Shown here one piece after another: positions 47,383 through 57,260 of a DNA stretch of 64,000 nt. The DNA is from Rhodobacteraceae bacterium QY30 (GTDB lineage Bacteria; Pseudomonadota; Alphaproteobacteria; Rhodobacterales; Rhodobacteraceae): positions 2,216,501-2,280,500 of the forward strand of contig CP023454.1 of assembly GCA_002356635.1 (NCBI GenBank), given 5' to 3'. Numbering within the stretch: the first letter of the stretch is position 1; each line of letters starts with the position of its first letter. The notes below the pieces were generated by a model. That model was not told where the DNA came from and ran no database searches. It was given only the letters and a program-made list of their open reading frames with translations. The position numbers were made by a program, and so were the translations under genes.

Positions 47383-48309
47383 TCAAAGTGTTGCTCTCGG
47401 CCCGCGGGCCGATCCGATATGTCCGATGAATTCGCCGTGCAGCGCCGAAACGCGGGCCATGCGGTCCTCGACCGCGGCACCCAGTTCGCGAAAGACGCCA
47501 TTGACCATCAACCCGATCAGCGAGGACATGGCCGATGTGCTGTCCCAGAAGTGGTTCAGGTCGGTCGGAACCGCGAACACCTCGGTCGCCGCTTCCTGCG
47601 CCCAGTCGCAATAGGGATCGGTGATCAGGGTGACGGGGATGCCTTCGTCCCGCGCGGCCAGCGACAGATCGCGGGTCAGCCGCGAATAGCGCCGCCCGTC
47701 GATCAGGACGAGCGTGGTTTCTTCCGGTGCATCCAGAAGGATTTCCGCGAAATGTCCCGCCGCCACATCGGCCAGCTGCACGCCGGGGCGCAGGTATTGC
47801 AGGTTGTGGACCAGCTCTGCCGCATGGCCCCGTTCCGTCTGGAACCCCGCAACCCAGACGGCGCGGAAATGGGCCAGCCGCTTCACCGTCGCTTCGAAGG
47901 CCGGTGTGGCAGCCATTTCATATACCGCGACCAACGCCGCGATTTCGCGTTCCAGCGCCCGCGACAGCTCGGCCCCGCCCTCGCGCGAGCGGCGGTGGAA
48001 ATCCTTCAGTCGGTCCCCGATCAGCCAGGCCCGGTCGCCCAGGTCGGCCTGAAGGCTGCCCTTCAGATCCTTCAGATGCCGGTAGCCGATTGCCCGGCAG
48101 AACCGCCCGACCGAAGCTTCGGACACCCCTACCTTCTGCGCCACGCTGGCGGCGGTTTCGAACGGCAGCGAGGACAGGTTGGTCAGAAGGTAGCTGGCGA
48201 TCGACCGTTCGGCCGGCGTGCCCTCGGTCGCGGCCTGTCCCAGGCGCTGGCGCAATTCACCCGATTGCGCGGCAGTTTCCGGGCCGGGGTGCGGGGCGTT
48301 CGGTGGCAT
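47383..48309 (-). CDS. RpiR/MurR-family transcriptional regulator
   Basis: 308-aa regulator. The N-terminal HTH_6 includes ETAASVAQKVGVSEASVGRF; the C-terminal SIS domain (about 130-280) normally binds a phosphosugar or muramyl derivative. It is the first gene of the rpiR-dppABCDF-M81 operon and divergent from the racemase gene, so it likely controls both. The SIS domain hints that the inducer may be a cell-wall-derived sugar or peptide. Confidence 0.88.
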   Translation of the reverse strand: MPPNAPHPGPETAAQSGELRQRLGQAATEGTPAERSIASYLLTNLSSLPFETAASVAQKVGVSEASVGRFCRAIGYRHLKDLKGSLQADLGDRAWLIGDRLKDFHRRSREGGAELSRALEREIAALVAVYEMAATPAFEATVKRLAHFRAVWVAGFQTERGHAAELVHNLQYLRPGVQLADVAAGHFAEILLDAPEETTLVLIDGRRYSRLTRDLSLAARDEGIPVTLITDPYCDWAQEAATEVFAVPTDLNHFWDSTSAMSSLIGLMVNGVFRELGAAVEDRMARVSALHGEFIGHIGSARGPRATL

Positions 48310-48378
48310 CGGGGCCTTTCGCTGTCCATCGGGGGCGGCTTCACGAAAGCGTGTCAGGAATCTTTCAAACGGTCAAGC

Positions 48379-48407
48379 TTGCAAGGAAACTGATTTGCGC
48401 CTAGCCT
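48379..48407 (+). promoter_or_regulatory. Sigma70-like promoter of the racemase-acyltransferase operon
   Basis: TTGCAA (48379-48384) and TAGCCT (48402-48407) with a 17-bp spacer, 28 bp before the racemase start. The -10 match is weak, which would suit a regulated promoter. Confidence 0.4.
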
Positions 48408-48434
48408 TGGCCGACCCCAGACAGGAACCCCGCC

Positions 48435-49568
48435 ATGCCCGATCCCGTCCCGACCCGCGCGCCCTTGCGCATCGACGCGGCCGATTTGCGGCTGGTCCGG
48501 CTGCCGCTGGTCACGCCCTTCACCATCTCGACCGGGACCATGACGGAGAAGGTCTTTCCGCTGCTGACCCTCCGTGCCGACGGGATCGACGGCTATGCGG
48601 AAGGGGTGATGGACCCGCTGCCCGACTACCTTGAGGAAACCGTGGCCGGGGCGATGGACCTGTTGCGCAACGTCCTTCTGCCGCAGGTGCTGGGGCGATC
48701 CTTTGCCCATCCGCAGGAACTGGCGCGGGCGCTGACGCCGTGGCGGGCCAACTATATGGCGCGCGCCACGGTCGAGATGGCGTTCTGGGATCTTTGGGCC
48801 AAGTCGCTGAACCTGCCGTTGCAGACGGTGCTGGGCGGTGCGGGCGATGTGATCGACGTGGGAGTGTCACTGGGGATCGGGCCCATTCCCGACACGCTGG
48901 ACCGGGTGGCGCGGCATCTGGAGCAGGGGTACAAGCGCATCAAGCTGAAGGTGAAGCCGGGCCATGACCTGGCGCTGCTGGAGGCGGTGCGCCGCGACTT
49001 CCCCACCGCGCACCTGACGGTGGATGCCAACAGCTGCTACACGCTGGCCGACACGGCGCTGCTTCAGGGGATGGACGCGTTCGACCTGGACTACATCGAA
49101 CAACCGCTGGCCTGGGACGACATCCACGATCACGCGACGCTGCAACAGCGCCTGAAGACGCCGATCTGCCTGGATGAATGCATCCGCAGCGTCGAACACG
49201 CGCGCAAGGCGCTGCAAACCGATGCGGCGCGGGTGATCAACATCAAGGTCGGCCGGTCGGGCGGCTTTGCAAACGCGCTCCGGATCCATGACCTGGCCGA
49301 AGCCTTCTCGGTGCCGGTCTGGTGCGGCGGAATGCTGGAATCCGGCATCGGGCGGGCCCACAACATCCACCTCTCCACGATGCCGAACTTCCGCAAGCCG
49401 GGCGACACCTCCTCGGCCAGCCGCTATTTCACCCGGGACATCATAGCCGAGAGACTGGAGACGACCGACGGCCGGATGCCGGTGCCGAAGGGGCCGGGAA
49501 TCGGGGTGAGCCTCGACCTCGACTACCTGAAAACCGCGACCCTTTCGCAGGAAACCCTGACGCCATGA
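48435..49568 (+). CDS. Enolase-superfamily N-succinylamino acid racemase-like enzyme (OSBS/NSAR family)
   Basis: 377-aa (beta/alpha)7-beta barrel. Catalytic elements: the KxK motif at the end of strand 2 (IKLKVKPG, Lys170/Lys172/Lys174), metal ligands Asp198 (DANS), Glu222 (YIEQPL) and Asp247/Glu248 (CLDEC), and the opposite Lys271 (INIKVGR). The N-terminal FTISTGTMTEKVF and PDYLEETV follow the menC/NSAR pattern. No other menaquinone genes are nearby, and a GNAT acyltransferase overlaps its end, which favours racemisation of N-acylamino acids over o-succinylbenzoate synthesis. L-Ala-D/L-Glu epimerase is another possibility. Confidence 0.82.
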   Translation: MPDPVPTRAPLRIDAADLRLVRLPLVTPFTISTGTMTEKVFPLLTLRADGIDGYAEGVMDPLPDYLEETVAGAMDLLRNVLLPQVLGRSFAHPQELARALTPWRANYMARATVEMAFWDLWAKSLNLPLQTVLGGAGDVIDVGVSLGIGPIPDTLDRVARHLEQGYKRIKLKVKPGHDLALLEAVRRDFPTAHLTVDANSCYTLADTALLQGMDAFDLDYIEQPLAWDDIHDHATLQQRLKTPICLDECIRSVEHARKALQTDAARVINIKVGRSGGFANALRIHDLAEAFSVPVWCGGMLESGIGRAHNIHLSTMPNFRKPGDTSSASRYFTRDIIAERLETTDGRMPVPKGPGIGVSLDLDYLKTATLSQETLTP

Positions 49569-50272
49569 CCGATGTGACCTTCCGCGACCTGACCGGCATG
49601 GCCGAATTCCGCGCCGCCGAGGCGCTGCAGCGCGCGGTCTGGGGCGCGGGCGACCAGCCCGATCCGGCCGACCTGATGATGGTCATCCAGGCCGAGGGCG
49701 GTCTGGTCGGCGGCGCCTTTGTCGGCGGGCAACTGATGGGTTATGTCTTCGGCTTCCCGACCCGCGACCCGCAGGTGCAGCATTCGCACCGCCTGGCAGT
49801 GCTGGATCAGGCGCGCGGGCTTGGCCTGGGGGTACGGCTGAAGTTCTACCAGCGCGACTGGTGCCTGGCGCGCGGGATCGCACGGGTGCGCTGGACTTTC
49901 GATCCTCTGCGGGCATTGAACGCCACGCTGAACATCCACCGGCTGGGCGCGCAGTCGAGCCGCTATCTTGTCGACTATTACGGCGAGATGGCGGGGATCA
50001 ACCGCGGGCTCGCCTCGGACCGGCTGCTGGTCGACTGGGATCTGGCCGCGCCCCGCGTCGCCGCCCGCGCCCGTGGCGAGGACGTGCCCCTGCCGGAGGG
50101 AACCGCCCTTCCGGTCGAACTTCCCGAAGACCTTGACGCCCTGATCGCCCGGGATCCCGACCGGGCGGGCGCGTTGCGGCTGACGCTTCGCGATGCGGTG
50201 CAGGAAGCCCTGGCGAAGGGGCGGCGAATCCTCGATTTCGACAAGACAAGCCGCCGCTACCTGGTGGGCTGA
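49565..50272 (+). CDS. GNAT-family N-acyltransferase, partner of the racemase
   Basis: 235-aa acyltransferase with HSHRLAVLDQARGLGLGVRLKFYQRDWCLARGI (acyl-CoA loop) and WTFDPLRALNATLNIHRLGA, a segment I associate with the GNATs encoded beside NSAR. In Geobacillus kaustophilus such an enzyme succinylates D-amino acids and NSAR then racemises the product. ATGA overlap with the racemase gene. Whether the acyl donor here is succinyl-CoA or acetyl-CoA is not visible. Confidence 0.8.
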   Translation: MTDVTFRDLTGMAEFRAAEALQRAVWGAGDQPDPADLMMVIQAEGGLVGGAFVGGQLMGYVFGFPTRDPQVQHSHRLAVLDQARGLGLGVRLKFYQRDWCLARGIARVRWTFDPLRALNATLNIHRLGAQSSRYLVDYYGEMAGINRGLASDRLLVDWDLAAPRVAARARGEDVPLPEGTALPVELPEDLDALIARDPDRAGALRLTLRDAVQEALAKGRRILDFDKTSRRYLVG

Positions 50273-50614
50273 CCGCGCCTTACGGTCCGAAACGGTGGGC
50301 GCGTGACCGAACCGGCGGGGTTTTCCTGCATTTTCCTTGCACAAATGGAACAAGGCGCGCATGAATCGGTTCACGGGCCTTGTGGTTGTTCCGAACCACA
50401 GGGCGCGGTCTTTCGGGCATGGCGCCGGTTGTATTCAGGTCGCCGCGCCCGGGCCATGCGTTCGGAAAAGACGTTTCAGAAAGACCAGGCAGACAGACCA
50501 GGATCGGGCCGTCCCGAGCCTTCCCGTCGACGGGGGCTGCGGGCACCGCTTCCGCGATCCGTACTGTCCTGGAGATTTCAGGCAATCATGTCCTGGTCAT
50601 CGGGGGACGGTGGG
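50273..50614. other. Intergenic region upstream of the FecR-domain gene
   Basis: About 340 bp. No supportable gene, although a frame into the FecR gene is open throughout. A perfect hairpin TGTGGTT-N6-AACCACA (50381-50400) and the inverted repeat CCTTG-N11-CAAGG at 50335-50355 may be regulatory. The FecR-cyclase promoter must lie here. Confidence 0.45.
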
Positions 50615-51460
50615 ATGGCCTTCAGGAAGCGCATTGTGTGGCTGGCCGCCTGTTGTGTGGCGCTGCTGGTGTCTGGAGCCCGCGCGCAGGAGGTCGGCAC
50701 GGTCCTGTCGGTCAAGCCGGGCGCAACCCTTCTGCGCGCCGATCGTGCGGCGGGCTTGGCCCCGGGAACCGGGATCGCCAGTGGCGACGTGATTACCACC
50801 GACCGCGGCGGCCAGGTCCAGCTTCTGTTCCGGGACGAGACACGGATCGCGGTCGGCCCCAATTCGCGCTTCGTCGTCGATGACGTGGCGCTGTCCACGG
50901 GCGGCAGCGCGCGGACCTTCGCCGTCTCGGCGGTCGAAGGGTCGTTCCGCTTCCTCACCGGAAAAAGCCGGAAGTCGGCCTATGCGATCCAGACCCCGAC
51001 CGCGACGATGGGCATCCGGGGCACGGTCTTCGACCTGTCGATCCGGCGCAGCCTTGGCACCGACATGATCCTGCTGTCGGGCGAGGTGCGCATGTGCGGC
51101 CGGGCCGGGTGTTCGCGCGTGGCGGGGGAATGCACGGCGGTGCGGATGGACCGGCAGGGCAGGCTGAGCAGCTTCGAGAAGAAGCGCGAAAAGCGCGAAC
51201 TGATCGCCCGCGACTTCCTGTTCGTGCGGGACCAGAACCGCCTTCGGCCCGAATTCCGCACCTCGCTCCGGTCCTGCGGGCGCGACGCGGTGGTGCGGCC
51301 ACCCAATGTTTCGGGCGAGCGGACACTCAGGGCAAATCCACCGAAGGAACCCCCGAAGGAACCCCCGAAAGAGCCACCGAAAGAACCCCCGAAGGAACCC
51401 CCGCACGAGCCGGACCACCCCGTCGAGCCGGACCGACCCAATGAACCGCCGCGGGATTGA
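50615..51460 (+). CDS. Secreted FecR-domain protein with PPKE repeats
   Basis: 281-aa exported protein. The signal peptide is MAFRKRIVWLAACCVALLVSGARAQ. A FecR domain (about 25-150) follows: GDVITTDRGGQVQLLFRDETRIAVGPNSRFVVDD and TPTATMGIRGTVFDLS, after which Cys-containing and basic segments lead to a C-terminal proline-rich tail with five PPKE repeats. FecR domains outside iron systems are common in predicted surface/periplasmic proteins next to CHASE2 cyclases. ATG at 50615 follows a G-rich Shine-Dalgarno. It precedes the cyclase gene by 51 bp. Confidence 0.85.
   Translation: MAFRKRIVWLAACCVALLVSGARAQEVGTVLSVKPGATLLRADRAAGLAPGTGIASGDVITTDRGGQVQLLFRDETRIAVGPNSRFVVDDVALSTGGSARTFAVSAVEGSFRFLTGKSRKSAYAIQTPTATMGIRGTVFDLSIRRSLGTDMILLSGEVRMCGRAGCSRVAGECTAVRMDRQGRLSSFEKKREKRELIARDFLFVRDQNRLRPEFRTSLRSCGRDAVVRPPNVSGERTLRANPPKEPPKEPPKEPPKEPPKEPPHEPDHPVEPDRPNEPPRD
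51338..51409 (+). repeat. 12-bp tandem repeat encoding PPKE units
   Basis: Five in-frame units (PPKE)5 followed by a variant PPHE; codons vary (CCA/CCC, AAG/AAA, GAA/GAG), so the repeat is old or under selection. Copy number may vary between strains. Confidence 0.85.
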
Positions 51461-51511
51461 CAGGAGACCGGCCGGTCCGGATCCGGACCTGACAGCAAGT
51501 GGGGACTGCCG

Positions 51512-53698
51512 ATGCGCAAGTTCGGCTTCCTGATCCTCGGCCTGCTGATGGTGATGGGGGTCGCCGGCCTGCGGCTGGCCGATCCCTATCCGGTCCGGGC
51601 GGCGCGGCTTTTCTACTTCGACTACCTGCAGCGCACCTGGCCGCGCGCCTTCGCCGACCTGCCGGTGCGGGTCGTCGACATCGACGAGGCCGCGCTGGCC
51701 CAGTTCGGCCAGTGGCCCTGGCCGCGCAACCGCATCGCCGAACTGGTCCGGCGCCTGTCCGACGACTACGGCGCGGCCGTCGTGGCCTTCGACGTGCTGT
51801 TTCCCGAACCCGACCGGTTGTCCCTGTCGCGGCTTCTGGCCGATCCGCGGGTGCCGCCGCTTCTGTCCGCGCCGCCCACGCCCGAGATGCTGTCGGCCTT
51901 CGACAACGACCGGGTGCTGGCGCAGACGATGCAGGATCGCCCGGTGGTCCTTGGTATGGCCGAAGGGCAGGACGGGGAATTCGCCGCCCCCTACCAGAAG
52001 GCGGGCTTCGTCGAGGTCGGGCTTGCCCCCGCGCGGGGGCTTGTGCCGCTGCGTTCGACCACCGGAGTGTTGTCGATGCTTCAGGAGGCGGCCCGGGGCA
52101 TCGGAGGCATCAACGTGGGTCCGTCGGACGACCCGGGCATCGTGCGCGTCGTCCCCTTGCTGTGGCAGACCGGCGCCGGCCCCCTGCCCGCCCTGCCGCT
52201 TGAGGCGCTGCGCGTGGCCCTGGGCGAGACGACATACCGCATCCTGGGCGCGTCGGATGCCGAAGGCGTGGTCTCCGCGGTCCGGCTGGGCGGCTACACG
52301 ATCCCCACGGCGCCGGACGGGCAGTTCTGGATCCATTACCGGCGCGAGGATGCGCGCCTTTACGTTCCGGCGGCGGCCGTCCTTGCGCCGGGGATCGACC
52401 CTGCCCTGCGCGCGCGTCTTCAGGGCACGATCGTTCTTGTCGGCACCTCGGCCGCCGGTCTTCTGGACCTGCGCACGACACCGCTGGGGCAGACCGTGCC
52501 CGGCGTCTCGATCCATGCGCAGGTCCTGGAACAGATCCTGTCGGGCGATTACCTGACCCGCGGCGACCTGGAGGCGGGGCTGGAGATCCTGGCCTTCATC
52601 TGCCTGTCGGCCATCGTCGTTTCGGTCATGTCGATGACCAGCCCGGTGGTCTCGATGATCGCGGGCGGGGTGGCGGCGCTGGCCGTGCTGACGACCAGCG
52701 GCGTCATGTTCCAGCGTGGCACCCTGTTCGACGCGACCTTCCCGATGGCGGGCGGCTTCGCGGTGTTCCTGTTGCTGGCGGCCTATCAGTTCATCATCGC
52801 GGACCGCGACAAGCGCCGGATCCGCCGGTCGTTCCTGCATTACGTTGCGCCGTCCGTCCTGCAAGAGATCGAGAAAAGCGGCCACAACACCGAACTGGGC
52901 GGCCTGATCCGACCGGTCACGGTGCTGTTCTGCGACCTGCGGAACTTCACCCCGCTAAGCGAGCGGATGTCGCCGCAGGCGCTGGTGGCGCTGCTGAACG
53001 GTCTTTTCAGCACCTTCACCGACTGCATCCTGAAAGAGAACGGCACCATCGACAAGTTCATCGGCGATTCGGTGATGGCCTTCTGGAACGCCCCGCTGGA
53101 AACGCCGGGCTACCACGCCCGCGCCTGCCACGCGGCGCTGGCGCTGCGCGGGGCGCTGCGGACCTTCAACGACAGCGCCTTGGCCCCGGCGGGGACCGAG
53201 CCGCTGGCGGTGGGGGTCGGGCTGGCTTCCGGTCCGGCCTGCGTGGGCAACATCGGTTCACGCCAGCGGTTCAGCTATTCGGCCATCGGCGACACGGTGA
53301 ACATCGCGGCCCGGATCGAGGCCAGCAGCCGGCACCTGAACTACGACCTGGTGATCTGCGAGGAAACGCGCGCGGAGGCGGGGGGAATGGCCACGCTGCC
53401 TGCCGGGCAGATCGCGCTGAAGGGCAAGTCGGGACGACTTCGCCTGCACATCCTGGTGGGGGACGCGTCTGTCGCCGGGTCGGAGTGCTTCGCCCGGCTG
53501 CAACTCTGCCACGACGAACTGCTGGCGGTGCTTGGCGCCCTGGGGCGGGTTCCGGCGGGCAAGATCGAACGCTGCAAGCAACTGGCCGCAGAGATCGAAC
53601 CGGGACTTGCGGGCTTTTACGACCGGATTCCGTCCAGGACGGCGGATTTCCTGCCGCCGCCGCCCGACCGCCAGCGGAGCCTGGAACACCAGGTATAG
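51512..53698 (+). CDS. CHASE2-domain class III adenylate/guanylate cyclase
   Basis: 728-aa membrane cyclase. An N-terminal hydrophobic helix, an extracytoplasmic CHASE2 domain (about 30-340; [21 protein letters not shown] and [17 protein letters not shown]), a run of three helices (about 365-440), and a class III catalytic domain: [17 protein letters not shown] (metal Asp), [15 protein letters not shown] (second metal Asp), and [14 protein letters not shown] (transition-state Asn/Arg). The substrate-determining lysine seems to be at DKFIGD, which favours ATP. Probably co-transcribed with the FecR gene; the pair may form a signalling unit sensing an envelope signal. Confidence 0.9.
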   Translation: MRKFGFLILGLLMVMGVAGLRLADPYPVRAARLFYFDYLQRTWPRAFADLPVRVVDIDEAALAQFGQWPWPRNRIAELVRRLSDDYGAAVVAFDVLFPEPDRLSLSRLLADPRVPPLLSAPPTPEMLSAFDNDRVLAQTMQDRPVVLGMAEGQDGEFAAPYQKAGFVEVGLAPARGLVPLRSTTGVLSMLQEAARGIGGINVGPSDDPGIVRVVPLLWQTGAGPLPALPLEALRVALGETTYRILGASDAEGVVSAVRLGGYTIPTAPDGQFWIHYRREDARLYVPAAAVLAPGIDPALRARLQGTIVLVGTSAAGLLDLRTTPLGQTVPGVSIHAQVLEQILSGDYLTRGDLEAGLEILAFICLSAIVVSVMSMTSPVVSMIAGGVAALAVLTTSGVMFQRGTLFDATFPMAGGFAVFLLLAAYQFIIADRDKRRIRRSFLHYVAPSVLQEIEKSGHNTELGGLIRPVTVLFCDLRNFTPLSERMSPQALVALLNGLFSTFTDCILKENGTIDKFIGDSVMAFWNAPLETPGYHARACHAALALRGALRTFNDSALAPAGTEPLAVGVGLASGPACVGNIGSRQRFSYSAIGDTVNIAARIEASSRHLNYDLVICEETRAEAGGMATLPAGQIALKGKSGRLRLHILVGDASVAGSECFARLQLCHDELLAVLGALGRVPAGKIERCKQLAAEIEPGLAGFYDRIPSRTADFLPPPPDRQRSLEHQV

Positions 53699-53798
53699 CC
53701 CCGGACCGGCGCATCGGTGCCGCCCGGAACGGTGGGGTCTTGGCGGTGGCGCGCGGCCGGAGTATCCCGTCGCTTCAAATCGAAAGGATCGCCCGCAG

Positions 53799-56129
53799 AT
53801 GGACAGGAACGCCGCCCAGATCGCGCAGAAGATCGCCGCCGAGATCAACGCCCGTCCCGCGCAGGTCGAGGCGGCGGTGAGGCTTCTGGACGAAGGCGCG
53901 ACGGTCCCCTTCGTTGCCCGTTACCGCAAGGAGGTGACGGGCGGGCTGGACGACACGCAGCTGCGGACGCTGGCCGACCGGCTGGACTACCTGCGCGAAC
54001 TGGAGGCGCGGCGCGGCGTGATCCTGAAGTCGATCACCGATCAGGGCAAGCTGACCGAGGATCTGGCCCGGGCCATTGCCGGCGCGGAAAGCAAGGCGGC
54101 GCTGGAAGACCTGTACCTGCCCTACAAGCCCAAGCGCCGCACCAAGGCGATGATCGCGCGCGAAAACGGGCTGGAGCCGCTTCTGGACGCCATCCTTGCC
54201 ACCCGCGAGGCTCGTCCCGAGGATCTGGCCCCCGCCTACCTGTCCGAGGCGGTCGCGGAGGTGAAGTCGGCGCTGGAGGGCGCGCGCGACATCCTGGCCG
54301 AGCGGCTGACCGAAAACGCCGACCTTTTGGGGCGGCTTCGGTCCTTCATGCAGGCCGAAGCCTTCATCTCGGCCCATGTCATTCCGGGCAAGGAAGCGGC
54401 GGGGGCCAAGTTTTCGGACTATTTCGACCACCGCGAGAAATGGGGGACCATCCCCGCGCACCGGGCGCTGGCCATCATGCGCGCGGCCAAGGAAGAAATC
54501 GTGACGATCGAGATCGCCGCCGAACCGGACGCGGGCGGCAGTCGGCCCGAAGCGATCGTCGCCGCCGCCATCGGCATCCGCGGCACCGCGCCGGGCGACC
54601 TGTGGCTGCGGCAGGCGGCCGACTGGACCTGGCGTGTCAAGCTCAGCCTGACGATGTTCCTTGACCTGATGGGAGAGTTGCGCCGCCGTGCGCATGAAGG
54701 CGCCATTGCCGTCTTCGGCCGCAACCTGAAGGACCTGCTGCTGGCCGCCCCGGCGGGACCGCGCGCGACACTGGGGCTGGACCCCGGGATCCGCACCGGT
54801 GTCAAGGCCGCGGTCGTCGATGCGACGGGCAAGCTTCTGGAAACGGCGACGCTTTATCCCTTCCAGCCAAAGAACGATGTGCGGGGGGCGCAGGCGAAGA
54901 TCCTGGAACTGATCCGCCTGCACAAGGTCGACCTGATCGCCATCGGCAACGGCACCGCCAGCCGCGAAACCGAACGGCTGGTGGGTGAAACGCTGACGCT
55001 GATGCCCGCCGGGCAGACGCGGCCGACGAAGGTGGTGGTGTCCGAGGCCGGGGCCTCGGTCTACTCCGCCTCGGAATTGGCGGCCGAGGAATTCCCGGAC
55101 CTTGACGTGTCCTTGCGCGGCGCGGTGTCGATTGCCCGCCGCCTCCAGGATCCGCTGGCCGAACTGGTCAAGATCGAGCCGAAGGCGATCGGCGTCGGCC
55201 AGTATCAGCATGACGTCGACCAGCACCGCCTGGCCCATGCCCTTGACGCCGTGGTCGAGGATGCGGTGAACGGGGTCGGGGTGGACCTGAACACCGCATC
55301 GGCGCCGCTGCTGGCGCGGGTATCGGGCCTCGGGCCGTCGCTGGCGCGCAGCATCGTCGCCCACCGCGATGCGCAGGGGGCATTTCCGTCCCGCAAGGCG
55401 CTGCTGAAGGTTCCGGGCCTGGGTCCGCGCGCCTTCGAGCAATGCGCCGGCTTCCTGAGGATCCAGGGCGGGACGGAACCCCTGGACGCCTCGGCCGTCC
55501 ACCCCGAGGCCTACGGACTGGCCCGCCGCATCGTCGCGGCCTGCGGGCGGGACATTCGCGCGATCATGGGGGATCCTTCGGTGCTGCGCGGCCTTCGGGC
55601 CGAACAGTTTGTCGATGAAACCTTCGGCCTGCCCACCGTCCGCGACATCCTGTCCGAACTGGAAAAACCGGGCCGCGACCCCCGCCCCGTCTTCAAGACG
55701 GCAAGCTTTGCCGAAGGTGTCGAGGAGATTTCGGACCTGCGGCCGGGAATGATGCTGGAAGGCACGGTGACCAACGTCGCGGCCTTTGGCGCCTTCGTCG
55801 ACATCGGCGTCCATCAGGATGGGCTGGTGCACATCAGCCACCTGGCCGATCGCTTCGTGAAAGACCCGCATGAGGTCGTGAAGGCCGGCGACGTGGTCCG
55901 CGTCCGGGTGCTGGAAGTCGACGTGCCGCGCAAGCGCATCGCACTCAGCATGAAGAAGGACGCCGGGACGGAGGGGCAGTCCGCGCCCGCCCGGGGCCCG
56001 CGCCCTGCGCCCTCGGGCAAGGGACCGGGGCCGCGAATGCAGGCCGCGCCAGCCCCGGACAAGCGTGGGGACGAAGGCAACGGCGCATTTGCCGCAGCGC
56101 TCCGCGATGCGATGCTGAAGAAGAAATAG
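53799..56129 (+). CDS. tex: Tex, S1-domain RNA-binding transcription accessory protein
   Basis: 776-aa cytoplasmic protein. N-terminal Tex helical region ([17 protein letters not shown]), a YqgF/RNase H-like domain ([20 protein letters not shown]), helix-hairpin-helix region ([19 protein letters not shown]) and a C-terminal S1 domain at about 650-720 ([28 protein letters not shown]), with a basic Pro-rich tail. Start at MDRNAAQI; the frame is open to 53532 but that part overlaps the cyclase gene. Confidence 0.95.
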   Translation: MDRNAAQIAQKIAAEINARPAQVEAAVRLLDEGATVPFVARYRKEVTGGLDDTQLRTLADRLDYLRELEARRGVILKSITDQGKLTEDLARAIAGAESKAALEDLYLPYKPKRRTKAMIARENGLEPLLDAILATREARPEDLAPAYLSEAVAEVKSALEGARDILAERLTENADLLGRLRSFMQAEAFISAHVIPGKEAAGAKFSDYFDHREKWGTIPAHRALAIMRAAKEEIVTIEIAAEPDAGGSRPEAIVAAAIGIRGTAPGDLWLRQAADWTWRVKLSLTMFLDLMGELRRRAHEGAIAVFGRNLKDLLLAAPAGPRATLGLDPGIRTGVKAAVVDATGKLLETATLYPFQPKNDVRGAQAKILELIRLHKVDLIAIGNGTASRETERLVGETLTLMPAGQTRPTKVVVSEAGASVYSASELAAEEFPDLDVSLRGAVSIARRLQDPLAELVKIEPKAIGVGQYQHDVDQHRLAHALDAVVEDAVNGVGVDLNTASAPLLARVSGLGPSLARSIVAHRDAQGAFPSRKALLKVPGLGPRAFEQCAGFLRIQGGTEPLDASAVHPEAYGLARRIVAACGRDIRAIMGDPSVLRGLRAEQFVDETFGLPTVRDILSELEKPGRDPRPVFKTASFAEGVEEISDLRPGMMLEGTVTNVAAFGAFVDIGVHQDGLVHISHLADRFVKDPHEVVKAGDVVRVRVLEVDVPRKRIALSMKKDAGTEGQSAPARGPRPAPSGKGPGPRMQAAPAPDKRGDEGNGAFAAALRDAMLKKK

Positions 56130-56153
56130 GCGGGGGCTTCTTCCCGGCCCGTT

Positions 56154-57260
56154 CTAGCCGCGGCTGTCCCGCCCGTAGATCAAGCGGTCGATCCGCTTCT
56201 GCTCGGCCTCGGGCAACCCCGCCTCGGCCGCGGCTCGCCGCAGCGCCAGAAGGTCGCCGCGCCGCCGCGCCTGCCACAGCCTGAGACGCGTCAGCGGCGA
56301 CCAGCGGCGGCGAAACCGCGCCCAGCCTGCGGCGGTCGCCTCGGGTGCCATGCGGATCGCGGCCAAGCCAAGGCCCGATACCAGCCCCAGCGCCATCACC
56401 CCGACCCACAGCCCTACCTGCCCCGCCCCGATGCGGCCCATCGGCACCCGTCCGGTGAAGAAACTGGCATAACCGATGGAAAGCGCCGGGATTTCCACCG
56501 AACGGAGTGCCCGCGCCCGGGTGTCGTAGAACGGGATCTTCACCGGCTCCAGTACCCCCGGCTCGCCCGTATGGGGGCGGAACTGCCAGGTCCAGACGGC
56601 CTCGGCCACCGGACCGTCAGCCGTCAGGGTCAGGCTGCGCTTGACGGGGGTCGCGAAGGTGATCAGCCAGTTTTCCGAAACGACCGGCCGGGGCGGCAGG
56701 TGTTCGGGCAAGGCCCCCAGCGCCCGCAGGGTCACGGTGCGGATCGCGCTTTCGCCATCGGCCAGCCGCGCGGCATCGGTCGAGATCCGGTCGTCCAGCT
56801 CGACCGCGCGGGCAGTAAAGTGCCAGCCGTGCAGCGCCGGAAACTCCCCCACGGACAAGGCCAGGTCGGGCGCCTCGACCACCGCCTGTTGCCGCTGGCC
56901 GGCCGGATCGATGATCGTCAGCCGATGCCGCGCGGGGCCGAAATGCAAGGGGCCCGAGCGTTTGGGCCAGATCGCCAGCCGCCGTTCGAAGATGACCTTG
57001 AACACACCGCCGCTGCGGTCTTCGCGCCATTCGTCGGGATGGGTCTGGACCCAGTCGAAAGCGTCGGTCGGCGCCATCTCAAGTTTTTCGACCGACACCT
57101 TGCGGTCATAGACACCGCGAATGGTGACAGGCACCATTTCCCCCACGACCGGCCTCTGCGCCGGATCGTCGGCCAGGATCTCCAGCGTCAGATTGCCGTC
57201 CGCCCATGCGGGAAGGGCCGGAACGACAAGACAGGCCAGCAGCATCAGAAGCCTTACCAC
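56154..57260 (-). CDS. BatD-like exported protein
   Basis: 368-aa protein with a signal peptide (LLMLLACLVVPALPAWA, cleavage about residue 20), beta-rich BatD-like extracytoplasmic region (LEILADDPAQRPVVGEMVPVTI) and a membrane helix near residue 290, then a basic cytoplasmic tail ending YGRDSRG. Last gene of the MoxR/VWA operon. Role inferred: periplasmic partner of the VWA proteins. Confidence 0.7.
   Translation of the reverse strand: MVRLLMLLACLVVPALPAWADGNLTLEILADDPAQRPVVGEMVPVTIRGVYDRKVSVEKLEMAPTDAFDWVQTHPDEWREDRSGGVFKVIFERRLAIWPKRSGPLHFGPARHRLTIIDPAGQRQQAVVEAPDLALSVGEFPALHGWHFTARAVELDDRISTDAARLADGESAIRTVTLRALGALPEHLPPRPVVSENWLITFATPVKRSLTLTADGPVAEAVWTWQFRPHTGEPGVLEPVKIPFYDTRARALRSVEIPALSIGYASFFTGRVPMGRIGAGQVGLWVGVMALGLVSGLGLAAIRMAPEATAAGWARFRRRWSPLTRLRLWQARRRGDLLALRRAAAEAGLPEAEQKRIDRLIYGRDSRG

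Noticed and set aside
51338-51409. CRISPR-like or satellite repeat
   Set aside because: The 12-bp units are in-frame codons for PPKE with synonymous variation, so this is a protein repeat.
50597-52885. 762-codon minus-strand ORF opposite FecR and cyclase genes
   Set aside because: Rich in Arg, Gly, His and Gln as antisense frames of GC-rich genes are; the sense strand encodes recognisable domains.
53775-55871. 698-codon minus-strand ORF opposite tex
   Set aside because: Shadow of tex; no conserved motif.
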